Positions 9,444 to 16,326 of a stretch of DNA of 64,000 nt are shown in pieces. This DNA is from an uncultured Collinsella sp. (lineage in GTDB: Bacteria; Actinomycetota; Coriobacteriia; Coriobacteriales; Coriobacteriaceae). The translations under genes were made by a program, and so were the position numbers. The notes beneath the pieces are model-generated. The model searched no databases. It saw only the letters and a program-made list of their open reading frames with translations, and was not told the DNA's origin. Every line of letters starts with the position of its first letter. The first letter of the stretch is position 1. The DNA lies in contig CATWVA010000001.1 in NCBI GenBank assembly GCA_958354105.1, forward strand, positions 124,001 through 188,000. The letters are read 5' to 3'.

Positions 9444-10382
9444 ATGAGCAATGTTTACACGTCCATCGATCAGCTTATCGGCCACACCCCGCTTCTGGAG
9501 CTCACCCACTTCGAGGCCGACGAGGACCTCAAGGCCCGTGTGCTCGTCAAATTGGAATACTTCAACCCCGCCGGGTCCGTCAAAGACCGCGTCGCCAAGA
9601 ACATGATTGACGAGGCCGAGAAGGCCGGCAAGCTCGTGCGCGGTGGCGACTACACCATCATCGAGCCCACGAGCGGCAACACCGGCGTCGGCATCGCCTC
9701 GGTGGCGGCGGCCCGCGGCTACAAGGTGATCATCACTATGCCCGAGACCATGTCCGTCGAGCGCCGCAAGCTCATGCAGGCATACGGCGCACAGCTCGTG
9801 CTCACCGACGGCTCCAAGGGCATGAAGGGCGCTATCGCCAAGGCGGAGGAGCTGCAGAAGGAAACTCCCAACAGCATCATCGCCGGCCAGTTTGTGAACC
9901 CCGCGAACCCGGCCATTCACAAGGCCACGACCGGCCCCGAGATCTGGGACGACACCGACGGCAAGGTCGACATCTTCGTCGCCGGCGTCGGCACCGGCGG
10001 CACCGTGACCGGCGTGGGCGAGTTCCTCAAGGAGCAAAACCCCGAGATTCAGGTCGTCGCCGTCGAGCCCGCCACCTCCCCGGTGCTCTCTAAGGGCCAG
10101 GCCGGCCCGCACAAGATCCAGGGTATCGGTGCCGGCTTTGTGCCCGACGTCCTCGACACCCAGGTCTATGACGAGATCATCCCCGTCGAGAACGACGATG
10201 CCTTTGCCACCGGCCGCGCCGTGGGCCACAAGGAAGGCGTGCTCGTGGGCATTTCGTCCGGCGCCGCCGTCTGGGCCGCTCTGCAGCTGGCCAAGCGCCC
10301 CGAGAACGAAGGCAAGACCATCGTGGCGCTGCTCGCCGACACCGGCGAGCGCTACCTGTCCACGGCGCTCTTCCAGGACTAG
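9444..10382 (+). CDS. cysK: Cysteine synthase A
   Basis: A 312-residue PLP enzyme that makes cysteine from O-acetylserine and sulphide. The PLP lysine lies in NPAGSVKDR near residue 45, the substrate loop is EPTSGNTGVG, and the phosphate-binding glycines are GVGTGGTVTGVG. The start follows TTTGGAGGTTCACC. The length is normal for CysK. It is single-gene, divergent from the Rrf2 regulator, which fits CymR/IscR-type control of sulphur metabolism. Confidence 0.96.
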   Translation: MSNVYTSIDQLIGHTPLLELTHFEADEDLKARVLVKLEYFNPAGSVKDRVAKNMIDEAEKAGKLVRGGDYTIIEPTSGNTGVGIASVAAARGYKVIITMPETMSVERRKLMQAYGAQLVLTDGSKGMKGAIAKAEELQKETPNSIIAGQFVNPANPAIHKATTGPEIWDDTDGKVDIFVAGVGTGGTVTGVGEFLKEQNPEIQVVAVEPATSPVLSKGQAGPHKIQGIGAGFVPDVLDTQVYDEIIPVENDDAFATGRAVGHKEGVLVGISSGAAVWAALQLAKRPENEGKTIVALLADTGERYLSTALFQD

Positions 10383-10485
10383 AGCTTCTCGTTCTTAGAA
10401 CGAGTCCAAGGCACGCCGGTCTCCCCTCTCTTCTGGCAGCCTGAGCTCATCCCAACAGGATGCCCCACGAGACGTCCGAACTTGC

Positions 10486-10491
10486 TACAAT
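10486..10491 (+). promoter_or_regulatory. Extended -10 promoter before mnmA
   Basis: TTGCTACAAT matches an extended -10 (TGnTACAAT). No good -35 is seen. Transcription would start about 10497-10499, at the first bases of the terminator-like hairpin described next. Confidence 0.5.
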
Positions 10492-10495
10492 GTCT

Positions 10496-10534
10496 GCGGC
10501 GCGGAACCAGCCTCCCGCGCCGCTTTTCTTTTTT
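10496..10534 (+). terminator. Terminator-like hairpin between cysK and mnmA
   Basis: A perfect 9-bp stem GCGGCGCGG / CCGCGCCGC with a 10-nt loop is followed by TTTTCTTTTTT. It can end the cysK transcript, but it also lies just downstream of a promoter-like TACAAT and 30 bp before the mnmA start, so it could act as an attenuator. Confidence 0.8.
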
Positions 10535-10563
10535 GGCCACATGCCACCAAGGAGAACCTCCTC

Positions 10564-11664
10564 ATGCACAACAAGCGCGTGCTCGTCGCCATGAGCGGCG
10601 GCGTCGATTCCAGCGTGACCGCGTATCTGCTCAAAAGCCAGGGCTACGAATGTGTCGGCGCCACCATGCGCCTCACCTGCCCCGCACCCGACCCCGCCAC
10701 GGGCATGAGTAAGGTCGACCGCGACATCGCCGACGCAGAGGCCGTCGCCGAGCGCATAGGCATTCCCCACCATGTGCTCGACTTGCAGCAAACCTTCGAC
10801 CGTAACGTAATCGAGCGCTTTGTGAACGCCTACCAGGAGGGGCTGACGCCCAATCCGTGCATTATCTGCAACCGCCACATTAAGTTTGGCGCGCTGCTCG
10901 ATGCAGCGCTGGACATGGGCTGCGACTACATCGCCACGGGCCATTACGCCAAAACAAGCCAGGCGGCAGACGGCACCTGGCAGCTGCATCGCGGCGAGGA
11001 CCCCAAAAAGGACCAGAGTTACTTTTTGTATTCGCTTACGCAGGAGCGTCTGGCGCGCATGATTTTTCCGCTGGCGGGTCTGGACAAGGAGCGCAACGTG
11101 CGCCGGATTGCCGCCGAGCAGGGCTTCATCAACGCCAAGAAGGCCGAAAGCGAGGATATCTGCTTTATTCCAGACGGTAACTACGCGGGCTATATCGAGC
11201 GCCGCTGCGGACATCCCGCTGCACCGGGCGACATTGTGTGGCGCGACGGCAGCGTGGTCGGGCGCCACAACGGCGCGCTGCGCTACACCATCGGCCAGCG
11301 CAAAGGCCTGGGCGTCGCGATGGCGCATCCCGTGTACGTAACGGGTGTCGACGCCGTCAACAACACCGTGCATCTGGGCGAGGCCGAGGACCTGACGGCC
11401 ACGGCGCTCACGGCCAACGACTGGATTTGGAGCGCCCCTGCCGACCACATGGAAGCCGAGCTGGATGCCGGCGGCATCCGCGTGGGCGCCAAGTACCGCT
11501 ACCGACAGAAAGACCAGGCAGCGATCCTTACGCGCGGCGAAGACGGGCAAATGTTGCTGACCTTTGACGAGCCGCAGCGCGCCATCGCCCCCGGACAGGC
11601 CGTCGTCGTCTATCGGGGCGACATCGTCCTGGGCGGCGGCACCGTTACGGCAGCCATCAAATAG
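10564..11664 (+). CDS. mnmA: tRNA 2-thiouridylase
   Basis: A 366-residue enzyme that thiolates U34 of tRNA Glu/Gln/Lys. The PP-loop reads AMSGGVDSSVTA, and the two catalytic cysteines are in NPCIICN and SEDICFIPDG. The C-terminal beta-barrel contains the conserved YTIGQRKGLG and KYRYRQ-type segments. It starts after CAAGGAGAACCTCCTC. No cysteine desulphurase gene adjoins it. Notably two tRNAs of the substrate class (Glu, Gln) are in the window, though their CTC and CTG anticodons are not U34 substrates. Confidence 0.97.
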   Translation: MHNKRVLVAMSGGVDSSVTAYLLKSQGYECVGATMRLTCPAPDPATGMSKVDRDIADAEAVAERIGIPHHVLDLQQTFDRNVIERFVNAYQEGLTPNPCIICNRHIKFGALLDAALDMGCDYIATGHYAKTSQAADGTWQLHRGEDPKKDQSYFLYSLTQERLARMIFPLAGLDKERNVRRIAAEQGFINAKKAESEDICFIPDGNYAGYIERRCGHPAAPGDIVWRDGSVVGRHNGALRYTIGQRKGLGVAMAHPVYVTGVDAVNNTVHLGEAEDLTATALTANDWIWSAPADHMEAELDAGGIRVGAKYRYRQKDQAAILTRGEDGQMLLTFDEPQRAIAPGQAVVVYRGDIVLGGGTVTAAIK

Positions 11665-11682
11665 CCCCATCCCCTTTATAAG

Positions 11683-11745
11683 TTGCGGTGAAATAGGGAC
11701 TGTTTAAGCGTTTAAAACCGCCAAACAGTCCCTATTTCACCGCAA
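11683..11745. repeat. Palindromic repeat, family P1 copy 2
   Basis: Perfect 23-nt inverted arms (11683-11705, 11723-11745) share the TTGCGGTGAAAT...GGACTGTTT sequence of the copy at 555-617. It lies between the convergent 3' ends of mnmA and the M42 peptidase gene. Confidence 0.85.
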
Positions 11746-11757
11746 GTTAGAGAGGAC

Positions 11758-11791
11758 GGCCTCGGTCGGCACTATTGTGTCAGCCGAGGCC
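11758..11791 (-). terminator. Hairpin downstream of M42 peptidase gene
   Basis: The stem GGCCTCGG / CCGAGGCC with an inner TCGGC/GCCGA pairing lies 10 bases past the stop codon. There is no good T-run, so its role as a terminator is uncertain. Confidence 0.4.
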
Positions 11792-11800
11792 GCTGCATCG

Positions 11801-12820
11801 TTAGCGCTGGACGTAGGCGCGGACCAGCTCAAAGGTGTTACGCACACCGTCGATGTGGCTGCGCTCGTAGTTGTGGCTCGCATACACGCCTGGGCCGATC
11901 AGGCCATGGCGAATGTCATAGCCGGCCGAAAGCGTGGCCTCGACGTCGGAACCGTAATGCGGGTACACGTCGATGGCGTAATCGAGCTTAAGCTCGCGCG
12001 CGATATTGGACAGCGTGGTCACCAGATCGTAGTTGTAGGGGCCACCCGAATCCTTGGCGCAAATCGACACCATGCGCTCGGTGCAGCCCAGGTCGTCGCC
12101 CACGCAGCCCATGTCAACGCTGATCATCTCGCGCGTATCGGCCGGCACGAAAGCGCCGCCGTGACCGACCTCCTCGTACACGGTAAAGAGCAGCGATACC
12201 TTGCGCGAAAGCGTCACCTCGCCGCCAGCAACGGCGCGGGCCAAACCCAGCAGAATCGACGCGGACAGCTTGTCGTCAAGGAAACGACTCTTGATGTAGC
12301 CGCTCTCCGTCACCGTGGTGCGCGGATCCATAGCGATGATGTCACCAGTCTGAATGCCCAGCTCAAGCACGTCGTCCTTGTTGTCGACATTCTCATCGAG
12401 CAGGATTTCCATGTTCTTCTCGATGGTCTTGACCGGCTCGTCGGCCACGTGCGCCGAAGGCTCGGTATTGAGAACCACGCCCGTATACACATTGCCGTCA
12501 CGCGTGTAGACGGTGCAGTTCTCGCCATCGGCCGTAGACCACTGATGCCCGCCGAGCGTCGTGGGACGCAAGCGACCATTGTCCTTAATGGAGCGCACCA
12601 TGGCGCCCAGGGTATCGACATGGCTCGCCAGTACGAGCGGCTCACCCTCGCCACCAAGCTCAACGAGCACGTTGCCCTTATTAGAACGCTCGGGCCCAAA
12701 CCCCATATCGCGCAGGGCCTCCATCAGATAATCAGTCGCCGCACGGGTATAGCCCGTAGGCGAAGCAATCGAGGTAAGCGCCTTCAACTGGTCAGTAATA
12801 TAGGAGAGCGTAGAATCCAT
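11801..12820 (-). CDS. M42 family metallopeptidase
   Basis: A 339-residue cytosolic aminopeptidase/endoglucanase-type metalloenzyme. Metal and catalytic residues are visible in LASHVDTLG, FLDDKLSASI, TVYEEVGHGG, SVDMG and the terminal SHNYERSH. It probably trims peptides; some M42 members are deblocking or glutamyl aminopeptidases. The ATG at 12820 is used here; a GTG at 12829 has a better-spaced AAAGGG SD and may be the true start. It is single-gene with no obvious partner. Confidence 0.9.
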   Translation of the reverse strand: MDSTLSYITDQLKALTSIASPTGYTRAATDYLMEALRDMGFGPERSNKGNVLVELGGEGEPLVLASHVDTLGAMVRSIKDNGRLRPTTLGGHQWSTADGENCTVYTRDGNVYTGVVLNTEPSAHVADEPVKTIEKNMEILLDENVDNKDDVLELGIQTGDIIAMDPRTTVTESGYIKSRFLDDKLSASILLGLARAVAGGEVTLSRKVSLLFTVYEEVGHGGAFVPADTREMISVDMGCVGDDLGCTERMVSICAKDSGGPYNYDLVTTLSNIARELKLDYAIDVYPHYGSDVEATLSAGYDIRHGLIGPGVYASHNYERSHIDGVRNTFELVRAYVQR

Positions 12821-13155
12821 CTTGGACACCAAAGTCACCCTTTCATATCGAATTAAACCCACAGCAACAATACCACCGCGAACTATCTTTTTACCTAGCG
12901 AGATGACCCATCGAGCTCCCCAGAACTGCGCCCGCCACGATAAGCAGATACAAGGCGCCATCCAACAATGCGCCCCTCACATCCCGCCTTTCCGGCACCC
13001 CGGCATCTGAGAAAAGAACGCAGGCGATCCCGGGCTTCCCTCCGGGCGCATTCCGCAGGACGTAAAAGACCCCGCCGCGCAACGCGCGCAGCGGGGCCTT
13101 TTACATGTCCGAGGACGCGCCCGGAGGGAAGCCCGGGACCGCCGACGGGAGTAAT
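12821..13155. other. Intergenic region with nested hairpin
   Basis: This gap holds the promoter region of the M42 gene and, at 13028-13138, the nested palindrome annotated separately as the terminator region of the alcohol dehydrogenase. I see no supported gene. Confidence 0.5.
13028..13138. terminator. Nested double hairpin, terminator of ADH gene
   Basis: An outer perfect 22-bp inverted repeat (13028-13049, 13117-13138) encloses an inner hairpin GTAAAAG-ACCCCGC / GCGGGGC-CTTTTAC at 13061-13105. The inner hairpin has a T-run on both strands and would terminate the ADH transcript arriving on the minus strand. The outer arms are an additional structure not needed for termination. Confidence 0.75.
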
Positions 13156-14322
13156 TTACTCAGCCGGGCAAATCTTCTTGAAGAGCTCAATGACGTCGTC
13201 GAGCGTCGCCTCGCGCGGGTTACCCGGGAAGCAGGCGTCGGCCATGGCGTCCTTGGCCAGGACCTCGATCTCGTCGGCCTTCATGACCTCGCAGACGTGC
13301 GGGATGTTCACGTCGGCGGAAAGCTGCTTGACGGCGGCGATGGCGGCGTCAGCAGCCTCGTCGGTGCTCATACCCGTGGTGTCAACGCCCATGGCGACGG
13401 CAACCTTGGCCAGGCGCTCAGCGCAAACCGGCTTGTTGAACTCCATGGCGATCGGCAGCAGCATGGCGCAAGCGACGCCGTGCGGAGTGTCGTAGTGAGC
13501 GGACAGGGTGTGAGCCATGGCATGGTCGATGCCCAGGCCGACGTTGGAGAAGCCCATGCCGGCGACATACTGGCCAAGAGCCATACCCTCGCGGCCGGAG
13601 CCGGGCTGACCGGACTTGGCCTCGGCGACAGAGTCGCGCAGGTTCTCGCTGATCAGCTTAATAGCCTCAAAGTGGAACATGTCGGAGAGCTCCCAAGCAC
13701 CCTTGGTGGTGTAGCCCTCGATGGCGTGGGTCAGAGCGTCCATGCCGGTGGAAGCGGTCAGGCCGGCGGGCATGGAAGCCATCATGTCGGGGTCGACGAC
13801 GGCGACCTCGGGGGCGTCGTTGGTATCGACGCACACGAACTTGCGGACCTTCTCGGGGTCGGTGATAACGTAGTTGATGGTCACCTCGGCGGCAGTACCG
13901 GCGGTCGTCGGCACGGCGATGGTGAACACAGCGTGGTTCTTAGTCGGAGCAACGCCCTCGAGGCTGCGGACATCGGCGAACTCGGGGTTGTTGATGATGA
14001 TGCCGATAGCCTTGGCGGTGTCCATGGAGGAGCCACCACCGATGGTCACGATAGCGTCAGCCTCGGCGGCCTTAAAGGCCTCGACGCCGTCCTTGACGTT
14101 CTGGATGGTGGGGTTGGGCTTGATCTCGGAGTAGAGGCTCCAAGCAATACCGGCGGCGTCGAGCTCGTCGGTCACCTTAGCGGTAACGCCAAACTTGACC
14201 AGATCGGGGTCGGAGCAGACGAAGATCTTCTTGTAGCCACGACGCTGGAGCTCGCCGGGGATCTCCTTGATGGCGCCGGAACCATGATAAGAAATGGTGT
14301 TGAGAACGAAACGATTAGCCAT
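13156..14322 (-). CDS. Iron-containing alcohol dehydrogenase (FucO-like)
   Basis: A 388-residue group III alcohol dehydrogenase. Seen: NAD-binding GGGSSMDTAKA, PTTAGTAAEVT, and the iron ligands in STGMDALTHAIEG, GIDHAMAHTLSAHYDTPHG. It most resembles lactaldehyde reductase/1,2-propanediol oxidoreductase, which reduces lactaldehyde or a similar aldehyde with NADH under fermentation; substrate cannot be fixed from sequence. Start after GGGAGGCTATCA. It is monocistronic, with a LacI-like operator candidate about 100 bp upstream. Confidence 0.88.
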   Translation of the reverse strand: MANRFVLNTISYHGSGAIKEIPGELQRRGYKKIFVCSDPDLVKFGVTAKVTDELDAAGIAWSLYSEIKPNPTIQNVKDGVEAFKAAEADAIVTIGGGSSMDTAKAIGIIINNPEFADVRSLEGVAPTKNHAVFTIAVPTTAGTAAEVTINYVITDPEKVRKFVCVDTNDAPEVAVVDPDMMASMPAGLTASTGMDALTHAIEGYTTKGAWELSDMFHFEAIKLISENLRDSVAEAKSGQPGSGREGMALGQYVAGMGFSNVGLGIDHAMAHTLSAHYDTPHGVACAMLLPIAMEFNKPVCAERLAKVAVAMGVDTTGMSTDEAADAAIAAVKQLSADVNIPHVCEVMKADEIEVLAKDAMADACFPGNPREATLDDVIELFKKICPAE

Positions 14323-14737
14323 TGATAGCCTCCCATCGTGTGCGGGGCGCCCATTACGCCCCACGCTATGAGTCCCATCCTAACGCTTTTGAAACAAAAA
14401 ACGCATGAGAACGTCAAAAGTGTTAAAGCGTTTCAACATAATAACGGAGCCCCAGTCCTTCCCTCCCGACAGCAGCGAAGGCTAGATTATAGGAGCAATC
14501 GCCCAAAGAATACGACCAACTCAGTCTATAAATTGTTTCTGTTTTAGCAATATATGTTTGACAATACGTTTATAAAAGGATACTTTATAGTAAATAAAAT
14601 GCATGCAGCAAATAGCGTCATTCATTTTGTTAGAAATTGCCCATGCGGTTATTGCAGCTGCATATACCGCAACGTACAGCGCAATTCTCCGCACGAAGTA
14701 GAAGACGGTTCCAATTCGATCGAGGCGATGACGCGTG
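14323..14737. other. Intergenic region, AT-rich, no supported gene
   Basis: It contains the ADH promoter region and then about 200 bp of AT-rich DNA (14520-14720) before the LURP-one-like gene. Short open frames on both strands lack SD sequences and recognisable domains, so I leave them out. Confidence 0.5.
14422..14437. promoter_or_regulatory. LacI-type operator candidate upstream of ADH
   Basis: GTTAAAGCGTTTCAAC is an imperfect palindrome centred on CG (11 of 14 core positions symmetric), the form of LacI/CcpA-family operators. A weaker related copy, TAACGCTTTTGAAAC, lies at 14381-14395. A possible -35 (TTGACG, minus strand) is at 14412-14417. Confidence 0.35.
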
Positions 14738-15274
14738 ATGGCTACTGGTCCTAAATCGAGCAAGACGGCTACAAACGAATATCGAATCTCAATTGAAGGT
14801 AATCCTTATCCGCATACTCTGGCTCTCATCAACCCAGCGGGAGACAACCTCAACATCAAAAGACATGGGTTCACGGGTCCACTAGGACAGCTATCGAGTC
14901 TTAAATATACCGTTTATGACGATGCGAATGAAAAACTCTTCACTGTCGTCGACGGTGGCTTTAGCAACATGCCCAGGGTTGCGCTCATCATCGAACACAA
15001 GGAAGTTGCGGTGTTCGATTATGGTCTAAACAGACTTGAGATGAAGTGCGTAACGAACATACCGAATTACGCAATAAAAGGTAACTTCCTATTTGGAGAT
15101 TACGATATATTCAGCCAACAGGAAGTGAAGCTATCTTCAGTTATCGTCCTTCAATGTGATAAACAATCGTGCTTTAGCATACAGGTTTTGGATAAAGCCG
15201 AATTAGCCGCCGCAATTGGAATACCTACAGCCATTGCCCTTCTTAGGGCTCGGATTGAAGAGCATCTCGAATAA
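14738..15274 (+). CDS. LURP-one-related family protein
   Basis: A 178-residue protein. The repeated beta-rich pattern YTVYDDANEKLFTVVDGG, then a middle strand set and NYAIKGNFLFGDYDIF resembles bacterial LURP-one-related (tubby-like) proteins, which are thought to bind lipids or act as scaffolds. The gene is clearly lower in GC than its neighbours and uses AT-rich codons, suggesting transfer. ATG 14738 has GAGG nine bases upstream; GTG 14735 is an alternative. A 21-bp perfect inverted repeat follows the stop. The family call rests on pattern recall. Confidence 0.55.
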   Translation: MATGPKSSKTATNEYRISIEGNPYPHTLALINPAGDNLNIKRHGFTGPLGQLSSLKYTVYDDANEKLFTVVDGGFSNMPRVALIIEHKEVAVFDYGLNRLEMKCVTNIPNYAIKGNFLFGDYDIFSQQEVKLSSVIVLQCDKQSCFSIQVLDKAELAAAIGIPTAIALLRARIEEHLE

Positions 15275-15288
15275 ATCGCAAAAAGCAG

Positions 15289-15345
15289 TTCGTAACAACA
15301 TTCAGGAGCTAGATAGTTTTTCTGGCTCCTGAATGTTGTTACGAA
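15289..15345. repeat. 21-bp perfect inverted repeat between convergent genes
   Basis: Arms 15289-15309 and 15325-15345 are perfectly complementary around a 15-nt loop containing TTTTT. It lies between the 3' ends of the LURP-one-like gene and the DUF1275 gene and may terminate both, but there is no T-run after either arm. Confidence 0.8.
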
Positions 15346-15353
15346 CATGCACC

Positions 15354-16073
15354 TTAGCGCTTAAGACTCGTGGTCTGCCAGTCAGCTACGATGCGGGCCC
15401 ATTTCCTGTGCAAGTCGCGTTCGCGATCGATAAACATGATGGCAAACGCGATAAACAGCAGCATGCTCGCCACCGCAATGGCGTGCAGCCCCATGCGCTC
15501 AATGCACCAGTTGCCCAGCACGGCGCCAAACACAAAGGTGAAGATCACGCCAAAGTACAGTGCGCCGTTTTCCAAAAAGCCGCGCTTGTGGGTGATGATA
15601 TAGTCGTCCACGTTTTGCAGGGCGTTGCGCAAGTTGCCGATGCACATGGTCGTAGCGATGCCGTGTCCATGAATCTTGCGGAAGCTCTCGACCTGCATAC
15701 CGCAAGCAAACGAGGTAAGGCAGTTGGCGAGCAGGTTGAAATCGCCACCGGGGATAAAGCTCACGCCCAGCAAGATGACGGCTTCAAAGAACACCGTCAC
15801 CTGGCGCCAGTGAATCACGCTGCCAAACCGCTCGTGTACCAGGTCGGCAAGCATAATGCCCACGGCAAACGACACCACGGGGAAGAAGTAGCGCCCCGCA
15901 AGTGCCCAATTGCCCTCCGAGATGCTCACGCCCACAAGCAGGATGTTGCCCGTCTGCGCGTTTGCGAAAACATGGTCGCGCCCAATGTACGAATACACAT
16001 CCATAAAGCCGCCGGCGAGCGCCAGGATAATGCCCAGTTCGATGGACTCCGATATCTGTTTGGCACGCTGCAT
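15354..16073 (-). CDS. DUF1275 (YoaK) family membrane protein
   Basis: A 239-residue integral membrane protein with about six hydrophobic helices. GGFMDVYSYIGRDHVFANAQTGNILLVG and the following NWALAGRYFFPVVSF are the conserved start of DUF1275/YoaK proteins. Function is unknown for the family. The ATG at 16073 follows AAGGAGG by ten bases, which decides against the longer frame. No operon partner. Confidence 0.85.
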   Translation of the reverse strand: MQRAKQISESIELGIILALAGGFMDVYSYIGRDHVFANAQTGNILLVGVSISEGNWALAGRYFFPVVSFAVGIMLADLVHERFGSVIHWRQVTVFFEAVILLGVSFIPGGDFNLLANCLTSFACGMQVESFRKIHGHGIATTMCIGNLRNALQNVDDYIITHKRGFLENGALYFGVIFTFVFGAVLGNWCIERMGLHAIAVASMLLFIAFAIMFIDRERDLHRKWARIVADWQTTSLKR

Positions 16074-16326
16074 CGTCGTGCATCCTCCTTGTTGACGACT
16101 CTCTCGTGCGTTGGCGGAAACATAGCCGCCGTTCATACTGTAACCCATTGACAACATGGCGTGCGCGCGAGACGGCCCCTTCGACACGGGGATACACAGT
16201 CTGGAAACAAACGGCATCCGCATCGACACGCCGATCCGCCAGCCCATGTACTCCACCAGTCTTTTTAGCCCCGTCCCAAAAAGACTGGTTACAATTACGT
16301 GCAGCATACAAACACCGGGAGGGATC

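Noticed and set aside
14554..14754. Small ORF before the LURP-one-like gene
   Set aside because: No SD, AT-rich random composition, overlaps the start of the supported gene.
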